Part shown: positions 1 to 10,028 of the stretch, piece by piece
How positions within the stretch are numbered: the first letter of the stretch is position 1
Layout of the letters: each line of letters opens with the position of its first letter
Source of the DNA: Plakobranchus ocellatus
Lineage: Eukaryota; Mollusca; Gastropoda; Plakobranchidae
Direction: 5' to 3'
Length of the DNA stretch: 30,194 nt
NCBI GenBank assembly: GCA_019648995.1
Contig: BLXT01003901.1
Coordinates: 348,515 to 378,708 of the forward strand
Notes under the pieces: generated by a model
Databases searched by the model: none
Told to the model about the DNA's origin: nothing
What the model saw: only the letters and a program-made list of their open reading frames with translations
Program-made: the position numbers and the translations under genes

Positions 1-2570
1 GCTAGATCTAGTTTTCTTATCGACGGCCTATGTGAATATTTTTTGATTTTAATTTCCTGCTGTTGAGTTAAATAAACTCAGTTCTTTTTACGTATTCACA
101 CAATCTCCAGAGTTCCATTATTTCAGCTAGGTCTATCTATAGATCTAAAGAACTCAACGCCCTACATCAGAGGTATTATCAACCTTTTATTTCTGGTGTA
201 TCGCGACAAGGATATCAAGAAATACGATTTTTCAAATCTCTAATTTGCAGACGGGTACATCGATTTAATGTAACAGAGGGAATTTTGTTTGTGAACTCTC
301 GCGCTGTTGAGTTGTTTTCTAATCTACTTTTGCACTATTTGTACCGTACAAAAAACATATGAAATCATAGAATAAATCTCTCTATGAACTTTTTCTTAAG
401 CATTCGAATCTGCCATCTTCCTCGCGCCTCTAGTTTAATAATTATGATCAAGATTCTCCTGGCGTTTGATAACTTTGAATACTCAGGTGTTCGACTAGTG
501 CTGTTGCTGTTTCTCAAGCGTGGTGTCTCTGGAAGCTGATTGCAACTTGCTAGAAGAATTGCTTCCTTCAGAAAACTATGATTGCGCATGGCTGGCGAGA
601 GAGAGCTCTGAGTGATCTGGTGGAGAATGCTATATTTACAAAGTGGTCCTAAAGTTACTTGGTCTTTTTTTTTTGCCAAAGGAAGAGTGTAGATCACACA
701 TTCTAAGTTGTCTGTGTATGAAACGTGGCCTTACAAAATTATTTTTACATGAATCGTCTTCCAAGTGCCTCTTTCAAATTGGCCACCCCTTCAGGGCTAG
801 ACCGTTCATTGCCTTCAGGCGCAAATCATATCCCCCGTGTTGCCATTCCCCTGAGTTTGAAGACACACAATGTCACACAATGGAATGTCCAGAGACATAC
901 ACGAGTTTGATTCATCTGACTCTTCGTACAACATACTGAACCAGGTGGACTTTATCAGCTTCTGATTCATAGATTCGCCGATGAAGGTGCCTTATGGCTC
1001 ATTACATTCACAGAGGTGGACCCATATGATCAGCTAATTTCAGTGAGTCTGTAAGATTCCTCATAAAAGATACAATCATGTTTGGAGAAAGAATTGTCAG
1101 TGTTGTGTTGTTGTATGTAGACACTATTCCCCTCATGTCTTATAAGTAAAAACATAGATAAAAACGTTTCTGTCTCTCTTCATTACAATATTACGGTAGA
1201 TGCCTATGGGAAGGACCGAATACTTGCCAATAATCTCTTGGATTTTTTCAAAAGATACGCAGGTTCCCTATTCATAGTACAGATAACATTGCAACTAGAT
1301 TAAATCATACTATTAAACAATGAATTTCTACAGGTCTTCCTTGTAAACTGATCAAGCCTGATACTTTTGCTATCTGCACTTTTCATTCCAAACAGATGAG
1401 TAAACTGGTCGACATGACATTATTCTTAGGGTGTATCATGGTAAATCTATGCCTATTTTAATAGCAAAAATGATGTTCAAATAAAAAAAATTCACGTTAT
1501 GAAATTATAAGCGCTAACGTCATGTGCAGTCACAGGCTAATGACACCATAAGTGCTTTTAAAAGAATACAATGGCCAGGTTCGTCTGGACTTTGAGGTCA
1601 TTGATTACTACCGTAGGTGCATACTTATGGCAGTATTTAACCATTTTTTTAATACATGGAACAAAATTCAATCCAATACAGCGGTAAGTAACCATACAAC
1701 AACAGAAATCAATAACGATTTTGAAATAATCGTCAACTGTAAGTGCTCTTACCGTAGTAATCAAAATCTGTTTTTGTACTTGGATACATACAGCTTTTTT
1801 TCTAACCTAATTTACAACTTTATTTGAATACTTAGGAGAGCAGGACCCCAGCTAGAAATGCGCGGGAGGAGATGGGGGATTCAAATATGCAATAAAACGC
1901 TTGTAACCAAAAACGTCACTTACGGCAGTAATCAATACCACCCGCGATGCGCGTGCGATTCATATTTCCCACAATGTTTTAATCCCATGAAAAATATTTA
2001 AAAATTGCTTGCATATGATAATGGGATGATAAAGATCTTACTCTGCCTTAGCAGTATAATCTTAGGTTTCAAGCAGCCCCATAAGCAGAGATATTAAAAA
2101 GTATGAACATTGAAAATCTTTTTATCAAGTTACAAAATTCAGAGGGACAGATAAAAATATTCTATTGCAAGACTAGCCCCGTTGAGTCAGAATTTCAACA
2201 TTTAAGATTAATGAAACTGCTCTAAACATTTTTTCTTTACACAAGTGTATGCTATACATGTACAATTGTGATCACTGGTTTCAGCTTTGCTCACTCTCAG
2301 CCTAGATTATGATTTTTTTACATTTAGAAAATTTGTATTTAAGAGAAAGAAAGAAAAACCTTGGCGCTCGAATGAGAGGTGGATACGTGTATTAAATTAA
2401 AATATGTAGAGCAGAAGAAAAGAGCTTTTTTGAACAGACTCATTCAAAGCTACGAAAAAAAAAGGGGGACTACTAAAGCATAACTTTCTGATAACGATGA
2501 TACATTGATATAAACCCACGGGCTCACTCCTGCGTTAAACATCATTCCTTGGCGGCAAGTCAAAGAAATA
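1..2570. other. Non-coding stretch, no recognised gene
   Basis: I find no convincing gene here. Short ORFs at 365-697 (-), 643-939 (+) and 1552-1827 (+) have no recognisable motifs, no supporting splice structure and low-complexity or shifting composition. The first 170 bases contain an AATAAA-like site and TAGATC hexamers but nothing I can assign. Around 1558-1764 both strands are open in overlapping frames, as expected by chance in AT-rich DNA. Confidence 0.5.
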
Positions 2571-2576
2571 TAGCAA

Positions 2577-2600
2577 ACAATCATGACTCCAACACTTTAG

Positions 2601-2650
<50 letters not shown>

Positions 2651-2697
2651 TACTCTACATTTCTTGCACTCTAACAATTTGTTTTCTAAAGCACGAT
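2577..2697. repeat. Host tandem duplication, left copy (flanks the LINE)
   Basis: The sequence from AATCATGACTCC through poly-A and CTCTACATTTCTTGC to TTTTCTAAAGCACGAT recurs at about 6031-6114 with few changes. Similarity begins slightly earlier, at GAAATATAGCA against GAAATGTAGCA. The LINE sits exactly at the end of this copy, so the two units were adjacent before insertion. Confidence 0.8.
2614..2652. repeat. (AT)n microsatellite after a poly-A run
   Basis: A poly-A run at about 2600-2614 passes directly into alternating AT for nearly 40 bases. The matching place in the downstream copy of the same host sequence (about 6056-6068) has the poly-A run but no AT expansion. The dinucleotide therefore expanded in one duplicate only. 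Confidence 0.9.
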
Positions 2698-2987
2698 CAT
2701 CATCATCAAGTGCCTTGCTTATAGGCGTTGGCGATCATGTCCCATCACAAATCCCTATCTTTAAAGGCGGTCAGTGTCTCTGTCGCTCTTCCTGGCCCAA
2801 GACATGTGGCCAGTCCATCCGTTATCTTCTCCTTTGTCTTCCTCTGCTTCTTTGTCCTTCCAACTTTCCTGTTGTTGTTACCAAATGTTCCACTTTTTCT
2901 CTTCTCATCACTTGGCCCAGAAAGGTGGCTTGACGTTTTCGTATATTTCTGATCAGTGATCTTTTATTAACTTCATTCAGAACTCTC

Positions 2988-3197
2988 TCATTTGGTTTTT
3001 TTTTTTTTTTTTGAGTTCCAAGGTATCCGGAGCATCCTTCTAAGGAACCACATTTCTGTTGTTTCTAGCTTATCTTGAATTTGTTTTGAGATTGTCCATG
3101 CTTCGCATCCATACATTAGAACAGGTTCTATGTAGCACTGGGGGGCTCTTTTCCTCGTTTCGATGGAGATGTGTTTATTTGTTGAGATTGTTTTCAT
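2988..3197 (-). pseudogene. LINE C-terminal thumb fragment
   Basis: This 69-aa segment contains PVLMYGCEAWTISKQ and LETTEMWFLRRMLRIPW, the conserved region after the reverse transcriptase in RTE-like ORFs. It ends in an A-run (KKKKKTK) that replaces the expected linker. The very last part of the ORF (LGQVMRREKVEHLV and a SRGRQR block) can be read out of frame at about 2935-2790. Confidence 0.85.
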
Positions 3198-3334
3198 CTT
3201 TTGAAAGTTGATCTTTGCCTGAGCAGTTCTTGCTGATATTTCTCTGTTCGTTCTACCATCATTTGAAATTATTTGAACTTTTCCCTTTGTTTGAGTTTTA
3301 CTTCATTGATGAATATATCACATTTTGGGGATTC

Positions 3335-4198
3335 TTATTTGCGACTGATTACCATCACTTCTGTCTTTTTACTGTTCAGTTCTGACCCTTTCTTTCTGCT
3401 TTCTTCTTGAACGATATTTAGAAGTTTTTGTAGGTCTTCTTTGTTTTCAGCTATTAGCACTGTGTCGTCAGCATATCTTAAGTTGTTTATGTTCTGCCCG
3501 CCCACCTTAATTCCTGGGTGATTCTCCAAGTTTCGCATGATTATCTCACTGTAGAAAAAGAAGAGATCTGGGAAGAGAACACAGCCTTGCCTAAGGCCTC
3601 GTTTTATATCCTGAAATGTGCTGGTTTTGTTTTCGACTCTCATCGCTGCTGTTTGTTCCCAGTACATGGTTTTTATTATTCTTAAGTCTTTTCCATCAAT
3701 GTTAAGTTGTTTCAATTGCGTTATTATCTCGTCGTGGCGTACTCTGTCGAAAGCTTTGGTGTAATCAATGAAACACAGATATACATCTTTTTGTACTTCT
3801 AGAGCGCGTTCAATTAAGGTTAGAAGAATATATATTGCATTTGATGTTCCTTTATCTTCTACAAATCCGCACTGTTCTTCTGCTATTTCTGATTTTATTT
3901 TGTTTCTTACTCTCGGCATTATGATCTTTAGCAGTATTTTGGTGATGTGACTCATGAGGCTGATTGTTCTGTGTAATTCACATTCTGTTGCTCCTGGCTT
4001 CTTTGGCAATGCAATGAATATAGACTTGGATAAATCTGTTGGAATCTGCCCTGTGTCATAAACTTCATTGAGAAGATGTGTGACTTTTCCAATTCCAAAA
4101 TCTTCAAGGGCCTCTATTAGTTCTACCAAAATGTTGTCTGGGGCTGTTTCTTTTCCAAATTTCATTTTCTTTATAGCTGCTTTTACTCCTTCCTTCAT
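3335..4198 (-). pseudogene. LINE reverse transcriptase core (broken at both ends)
   Basis: A 287-aa open segment carries the reverse transcriptase palm and fingers. It contains LPKKPGATECELHRTISLMSH, an EQCGFV block, DVYLCFIDYTKAFDRVRHDE with the first catalytic Asp, RGLRQGCVLFPDL, and LRYADDTVLIAE with the YADD active site. RQGCVLFPDLFFFYSE deviates from the usual RQGCVLSPDLFNLYSE. Upstream linker sequence at 4328-4104 is out of frame because of a G/C homopolymer near 4201-4215. Downstream thumb sequence (PVLMYGCEAWTI, RRMLRIPW) continues at 3197-2988 in another frame. The copy is therefore dead, although the active-site motifs themselves survive. Confidence 0.92.
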
Positions 4199-4333
4199 GA
4201 TAGGGGGGGGGCGGGGGATTATTCTTCATGATTTTGTGATCTTTTCTGTCATCTTTAAAGAGTTCTCTTATGTATTCTGCCCACCTCTCTAAGATTTTTT
4301 CCTTATCGATTATGACATCGCCATTCATTGCTT

Positions 4334-5685
4334 TTAGACACCTAGTTGATAAGAATGCTCTCTTTCTGTGATTTCCTCAATATTTCTGTACAGTGTTTGT
4401 GGTGCATGTTTTCGCTGCTGCTCTATCTCTTTACATTTGTCATTGATCCAGTTCTCTTTTGACATATTGCATTTTTCTTGCACTTTTTTGTGTATTTGCT
4501 CATATTTTTCTTTATTGCCCTTAGCACATCTCCTTTCCTCCATCAAGTTTAAGATTTCTTCTGTCTTCCATTTTTGCTTTGCCTTTCTTTTTACTTTTGG
4601 GATCACTTCTGTAGCTGCTTCCATTATTGTCGATTTGAAGTTTTCCCACTGTTGTTCTACCTCTTCTGCATCTCCTGAGGCTTCAGATTTATTCTGGACT
4701 GAGATTTGATATTTTTCCCTGATGGTTTGATTTGTTTTTAGTATTGCCAGATCAAGTTTGATGTTGGCAGAAAGTTTGCTAGTTTTCTTTAGTTTTAATT
4801 TGAACTTACCTACCACTGGGACACGGTCACTGTAACAATCCGCGCTTGGGTATGTTTTTGCCAATAGCAATGCGTTTCTATATCTTTTAGATATCATCAT
4901 ATCGTCTATCTGGTTTCTGGTCTCGTCACCAGGACTTTTCCATGTCCATTTTCTCTTTGGAGGTTGTTGAAACCATGCCTTTCCCACTATGATATTATTT
5001 GTCTGACACCATTCATTTAATTTCTCACCTCGCACATTTCTGATGCCCGGTCCATATTTTCCTACAATATCATCTACTTTTTCTGTGCCTACTTTTGCGT
5101 TGAAATCACCCATGATTATGAGAGGATCCTGGGATTTGCATTGAGTCTTTGCAGTATCCAAATCATTGTAGAATTTCTCTAAATCTTGATCGTTGATATT
5201 AGCTGTTGGTGCATATACTTGGATTATGTTGAGGTCTACGGGTTTCCCTGCAATCTTCACCAAAAGGACACGGTCTGATAATGCCCAGTAACCTTTGATT
5301 GCTTTTCTTACTGTCTGATCTACAATATACCTACCCCCTTTTCGCTTTGAGTCCCACCAGAGTATATAATCTCATGTCGACCTTGTGTTATCTTGTGGGC
5401 TCCTTTCCATCTAACCTCGCTCAAACCTAAGATGTTAAATTTCATTCTTTTTATCTCTTGCTTGATGTTTTCTAGTTTTCCTTTTTGTAATAAAGTTCTG
5501 ATGTTCCATGATGCGATATTCAATTTGTCTTTCAGTTTGCGTGCAGTAGCTTGATGAAGATCGTGTGTTACCTGCGGCACATAACACTCCCTACCGGACG
5601 AGGCTGGTATGCTTTCAAAGCAAGACCCTTCCTTTACGTCGTTGTTGGAGTTGATTTTTGGACTCGACATGATTTTTCTTTGCAA
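4334..5685 (-). pseudogene. LINE endonuclease domain (broken)
   Basis: The 5' half of the LINE ORF encodes an exonuclease-endonuclease-phosphatase fold that nicks target DNA for target-primed reverse transcription. The likely ATG is at 5668-5670 (MSSPKINSN). Visible motifs in order are ASWNIRTLL, LGLSEVRWKG with the catalytic Glu, YAPT, IIMGDFNAKVG, a Trp-rich KRKWTWKSPGDE, and RNQIDDMM. Where the family normally ends in a catalytic SDH, this copy reads YSDRVPVV, so the His appears replaced by Arg. The first segment (5685-5320) and second segment (5263-4334) are in different frames, joined by an apparent one-base slip near 5322. A lysine-rich linker (about 4720-4340) leads toward the reverse transcriptase. 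Confidence 0.9.
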
Positions 5686-5689
5686 GTGT

Positions 5690-5992
5690 TAGTGTTACTC
5701 ACAGTGGGTTGCAATTTCCTTCTGTGAGGGCATTACCCACACTGGGCGGGTTGTCTCGGCCATTGTGCTATTATAGCATCCTCTGCCCGACACAGCAAGA
5801 GGCAGACCAGTTCCAATAATATTTTGGCTTCTCCACCCCTCATCCATCACCTGCCTGCCGTGATTTCACGTAACCCTGATTGGAGGCCTTAGTGGGTGCT
5901 CAATCTTGCCCAAGGATTTCCCACAGGCTAGCGGAGGAAAGGAGGCACCTTACTTCTCCTGTTGGTGAAATTCTTTTTACCCCGCCACCCCC
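5690..5992 (-). promoter_or_regulatory. LINE 5' untranslated region (presumed internal promoter)
   Basis: About 300 bases precede the LINE's first ATG, from the GGCGGGG start near 5992 to about 5670. The whole segment is kept in the deleted derivative at 24806-25115, where only small indels separate the two. Non-LTR elements usually carry an internal promoter here; that role is inferred from the family and is not visible as a specific motif. Confidence 0.55.
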
Positions 5993-6114
5993 AAAGCACG
6001 ATACTTGATAATAAAAACGAAATGTAGCATACAATCATGACTCCAAAACTTAAGACAAAAAAAAAAAATCTACTCTACATTTCTTGCCCTCTAACAATTT
6101 TTTTTCTAAAGCAC
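5993..6114. repeat. Host tandem duplication, right copy
   Basis: This is the second copy of the roughly 120-bp unit seen at 2577-2697. It shares the CATGACTCC, poly-A, CTCTACATTTCTTGC and CTAAAGCACGAT blocks. It begins with the LINE's target-site duplicate AAAGCACGAT and ends with another AAAGCACGAT of its own at about 6105-6114. That second occurrence belongs to the old tandem repeat, not to the transposition. Confidence 0.8.
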
Positions 6115-6598
6115 GATGTTTGATAACAAATGATTTCTTTTATTATAGAAGAAAAATAATTCACACCATTCTCGCTAGAGTATGGCCTTTTTATGCAGCA
6201 TTCTGGTGGTAGCGATGCAAAAGCTACCATTAGTATCAAGGATGCCTCTCCTGTCGTTACTCTTTATTGACTGTTCTCCCTCTGCTAGATATGGGACTTC
6301 TATAATTGCATGGGCCTGTGAAACCTATGGAATGGATGGAAGGAAAAGATAAAAAACCTACAGCTTCTTAAGCATGCAAGCTAAATTCATGCGACAAAGG
6401 ACTTAATCAGTATCACTGTTGATGCTTTGGGTTGATCCATGAATTAGGTCTAAAATTAATCTCTATATGAATTTGATTCATGCATCTTTTCAGACATTGT
6501 TAAAAAAAAAAAAAAAGAATGATGTTCCCTGTACAATATATTAGAAGGGAAGGTTGTCCACACAGTAAGCCAAGACCACAATGCTATTGCTAGATCAT
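6115..6598. other. Non-coding spacer
   Basis: I find no gene or recognised element. There is a poly-A run at about 6500-6515 and AT-rich unique-looking sequence. Confidence 0.5.
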
Positions 6599-6866
6599 GC
6601 ACTTAGACCTAGCAACAGACAAGACAAGACAAGACAAGACAGAAGACGAGAGAAAATGACGACATGGCCTGAGTCAGGTGCTTCTATTTTTATGGAAGCG
6701 GATGGTTCTTGATCGCTTGGCTCCTCTGTCTGGCAAGGCGGTGGGTGCCAACGAGGATGCGGGTTCGAATCCTACTCGGACATGTTATTTTCTCTCGTCT
6801 TCTGTCTTGTCTTGTCTTATCTTTGTCTTGTCTTGACTTGTCTTGTCTGTTGTTAGGTCTAAGTGC
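6599..6866 (+). mobile_element. Foldback element with tRNA-like core
   Basis: Two inverted arms, 6599-6657 and 6787-6866, share GCACTTAGACCTAGCAACAG and then an ACAAG-type pentamer run followed by AGAAGACGAGAGAAAAT. The right arm is the reverse complement, with a longer pentamer tract and a few changes. The roughly 130-base core contains GGTTCGAATCC at 6762-6772, a perfect match to the pol III B-box consensus. About 45-50 bases upstream, at 6718-6733, is a looser A-box-like TGGCTCCTCTGTCTGG. I read it as a tRNA-derived SINE core within long inverted repeats. A small MITE that captured a tRNA-like sequence is the alternative. I did not find a clear target-site duplication. Confidence 0.6.
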
Positions 6867-7280
6867 GTGAACGTCTTCTTCATCTCTTATATCCTGTACA
6901 ATACTAAGAAAAGAAAAAAAATAACCGCATTGCTCTTTTTAACTTGGTTCTTAAATAAAATTAGGAAACCTGGCTTAGGGTTTGGTTTGGTTTTTGTGTT
7001 AAACTAGATCACAGTTGATCTCACTGTCTCAGGATATATGGTGAGTGGGATTTTAAGTCAAGCCTCTCACAGCCATTTTGAAGCAGATCCACCAAGTGAA
7101 GATCGACTGTCTATTTGAAATCCTTTATCATAAAATAGTGAGAAGATATCCTCTTAATCTTATCGTCACAATAATAAAGCCGTCCACTTAAATGGCTTAA
7201 TTAGTATGGTCAAATGTTTGCAGTTTTCATCTAAGGTTAGAGCTTAATTGTTCTTAATGAACTTCTCCAAAACTTACAGG
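6867..7280. other. Non-coding spacer
   Basis: No gene recognised. A block at about 7070-7165 (CAGCCATT..AAGCAGATCCA, then ATATC..TTAATCTTAT) is loosely similar to 8300-8470, suggesting an old dispersed or duplicated repeat. Confidence 0.4.
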
Positions 7281-7580
7281 CTCATTTTTAATGGTTAAAA
7301 TGGGAGATGCACAATACTAGCAACAGACTGTACTTTAAAATTCCTCTCTTACAACTTGGAAGTCATTGGGACTCTTAGTCCTACAGACTCATCTATAATG
7401 GTTAAAATGGAAGATGCACAATACTAGCAACAGACTGTACTTTAAAATTCCTCTCTTACAACTTGGAAGTCCTTGGGACTCTTAGTTCTACAAGCTCATC
7501 TGTAATGGTTATAATGTGAGATGCACAATACTTGCAACAGACTGTACTTTAAAATTCCTCTCTTACAACTTGGGAGTAAT
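7281..7580. repeat. 107-bp tandem repeat, about 2.8 copies
   Basis: Three successive copies begin with CTCAT at 7281, 7388 and 7495, giving a constant 107-base step. Each carries AATGGTTAAAATG or a close variant, GATGCACAATACT, CAACAGACTGTACTTTAAAA and TTCCTCTCTTACAACTTGG. The third copy breaks off near 7580. Copies differ at only a few positions, so the amplification is fairly recent. Confidence 0.92.
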
Positions 7581-9820
7581 AGTACTACTTTCCTTCTTCA
7601 ATAACTGTAAAGACTATTCTTCTTGGCAGAGAATGATTATGTTGGTTTTACCCATTACAAAGACCACAGAATGCAGGTTCAGGCTATACAGTCGACTTTA
7701 TAGCTATAAGGCATGTCTCTGGGAATTGAAAAGAACGATACTCATCCGCCAAAAGAAGTTCAAATAATAGAATCCAATGTCTGGTACGTATTTCTTATTT
7801 TGTTTAAACAGGTTTGGGTTTTTTTTTTATGTGAAGGAGCCTGTTGTGTTGTCAGTAGCATTCGTTTTTATTTTCTAGAGTATCAACTAAAGAACCCGCC
7901 TTTGTCTTTAATATTGACCCTATGATTTTTTAAACGATTTGTTGGGAAAGGAGGAAGGGGGAAAAGGCTGTGGGATATAGAACACTTAGACATGAGGTCA
8001 AAGACCAAAATTGTCTCACTTAAAGTAGAGTAAAACTACAAAAGCCTCGCTCGGCCATCATCGAAACGGGCAGTCACAGTAATGAATAAAAATGAAATGA
8101 CAATGAGCAAGCAAAGAAATGGTGTAGGAGACTGGGTGTGGGTGTCAATTCAAAAGTACTGAGCATTTCAGTGTAAAGTGTTGGTTATGCAAAATGATTA
8201 GAGAGCTAGCTAGATACTGTACTAAGAAGAAAAAAAGTGTGGAAAGAGGCATTGTTTATTCCATAAACTCTGATGTTCAAACTTGTTTCATGATTTCTTG
8301 CAGCCATTCCTAAGCAGATCCATCGATACAGTGTTGTCGTGAGCTTAAGGTAAAATGAAGTTTTAAAATTATTTATCATACAAGAAATTACGGGGGTTGT
8401 AATGAAAGGATATCTGCCGTCAGAACGGTCAGGTTGAGATCGACTTATATTAATCTTATAAAATGTCAGTATTGTTTTTACATTAAAACAACTACAACAG
8501 GATATATTACGGGAAAGCAGGATAGACTCATATAACGTCGACTTTGAGATCTCCACTGTTACTTCCTTTTCCTCCACATCCAAAATTTCTTTACCCACAC
8601 CCATGTGTCGTCCACCTTCGGAGAAACATGACATTTTCAGTTTGAATGTACCCTCACTAAGCAACAGGTAAAGGTACACTACGTATACGACTGAAGTGTC
8701 CAATTGTAAAAATGTTATGAATGAACAGAAAATTCTAAAAATACCAACCGGATTTCATAAAAGACCCCAGGAATGGCAAAAAGAATAGCGGCTGCTGTAT
8801 ACAAACGACTTTCAACGTTACTTGGAAAATTTGTCGTATCAGCGAATTTACCTAACTTTAAGAAAGATTTTAAAACAAAAACAAACAAAAAAAAAAAAAA
8901 AAAAAGAGAAGATGACAAAGTCCCTTTTAAGTTGGGTATTCGTGATGTGCAGAATACGTTTGATCCACGCGTGGCTCACTCAGAATTACATCTTTAAATG
9001 AGGATATATCAGCATGTTTAAATGCTGCTTAGGTGATTCTAGCCCCCAGAATAATTAATTTCACAGTAATTTCCCTATAAGGCAACCAAAAGCCAATCTC
9101 CTTATTGATTTTGCGTCCTCAGCCTTTAAGTCTTATTTTTTGGGGAAAGAATGGGTACACTGCTAGTAGAGTGTGTTCGTACACTATAACATTGCTAGAT
9201 TTCGTGCTTTCCAATTATCAGAACTTGATGTCTTATAGAATTGGCAACAAATATTTCATATATGTCACTGTCAAAATTTCGATCAGTTGGTCGACTGCAT
9301 GGCAATTACCTTTACAGACACTATTACTTGATATGATAGGTTAAAAATTTATCTTACGCAAGATAAGATTTTACCCTGAAAGTTATATGAAGATTTAAAA
9401 AAAAATATATATATATATATATTATGCATGAAATATTCCTTTCTTCATAGGCAAAGTTTTATGTGTGGATAGCTAAGAGTGAGAAATTTGCACAAACTTT
9501 TCTTTTTAAAAACATGCACTATAAACTTTTTTTAAAATATTCATGTGCCTTTTAAGTCGAGAAGCAGTGTACAGACGCAACTACTTGTTTCCACCTGAGG
9601 GCTGAATGCAATGCTATAACAAACTTTAAAGTGATTTTACAGATGTTTATACACTAGAAATCTCGGCATCACTATATCTGGGTCATTCTGAAAAGTTAAA
9701 TTCATGTCCAGATCCAAAGATTTCCCCACTAAAGAGAAGTTTACATGTTTCCGCTAAGATAACTCTTCTCTGAAATAAAATATGAAATGATTTCTTTGTT
9801 ATCAGAGCACACTCCCTTGG
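7581..9820. other. Intergenic stretch upstream of the kinase gene
   Basis: No recognised gene. The longest open frame is 8206-8703 on the minus strand (165 codons, non-ATG start), with no motif, domain or composition bias I can identify; I treat it as chance. A poly-A run at 8886-8905 and an (AT)n tract at 9403-9422 are simple repeats. Confidence 0.45.
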
Positions 9821-9981
9821 ATTCAACAGCCAATGAAAACCTTTCTTTGTTTACTTTCGCTATCGATTTCCTGTCGCGGGTCTTTCTCTTGTGATTTACA
9901 CTTCGAAGCGAGCAGACGTCTGCTGTGTTTCAGCTATCTAAATTTGTTTTCAATTAATTCCTTAAAGCCTTTGCAACAAAA
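9820..9981 (+). promoter_or_regulatory. Candidate kinase promoter and 5'UTR
   Basis: The 160 bases before the kinase ATG include a CCAAT box at 9830-9834 and no obvious TATA box in the expected place. There is a small palindrome, CAGACGTCTG, near 9913. An in-frame TAA at 9955-9957 closes the reading frame upstream, so ATG 9982 (context AAAAATGA) is the first usable start. The transcription start is not visible. Confidence 0.4.
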
Positions 9982-10028
9982 ATGAATCGTTTTGACGTTC
10001 TTAGAACCTTGGGTGAAGGAGCCTACGG
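9982..10028 (+). CDS. Kinase coding exon 1
   Basis: It encodes [16 protein letters not shown] up to the second base of Gly16, which opens the ATP-binding glycine loop. The donor is GTATGT at 10029, leaving phase 2. The loop is completed in exon 2 (GTVLRV), a split that supports the join. Confidence 0.88.

Larger units (their letters stand above)
2698..5992 (-). mobile_element. RTE-type LINE retrotransposon, near full length, inactive
   Basis: A non-LTR retrotransposon of about 3.3 kb on the minus strand. The 5' end lies near 5992 (GGCGGGG start) and the 3' end at 2698, with a short ATG/CAT-type tail after AAGGCACTTG. It encodes an N-terminal apurinic-type endonuclease followed by a reverse transcriptase. 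There is no ORF1 and no poly-A tail. That layout, size and microsatellite tail fit the RTE clade, and the endonuclease resembles the 'craniofacial development protein 2-like' family derived from RTE/BovB elements. Flanking AAAGCACGAT at 2688-2697 and 5993-6002 is a 10-bp target-site duplication. At least four frameshifts break the ORF, near 5322, 4345, 4205 (a G run) and between 3335 and 3197. An A-run insertion near 3000 further disrupts the C-terminus. The RTE clade call is good but was not tested against a library. Confidence 0.93.

Noticed and set aside
1-180. Possible terminal repeat of an LTR-type element at the window edge
   Set aside because: An AATAAA and a CCCTACA-like edge are suggestive, but there is no second copy, no primer site I can defend and no coding part in the window.
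3768-4709. Plus-strand ORFs over the LINE
   Set aside because: They are antisense shadows of the reverse transcriptase and endonuclease frames.
6700-6785. Functional tRNA gene
   Set aside because: The B box is perfect, but the A box is weak, no acceptor stem or clover-leaf can be completed, and the sequence is embedded in long inverted arms.
7070-8470. Pair of related blocks at 7070-7165 and 8300-8470
   Set aside because: Similarity is scattered over short words; without an alignment it cannot be told from chance, so it is only noted in the spacer entry.
8206-8703. 165-codon minus-strand ORF
   Set aside because: It starts at a non-ATG codon, has no recognisable motif and no splice or promoter context. 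Such length can occur by chance in this composition.
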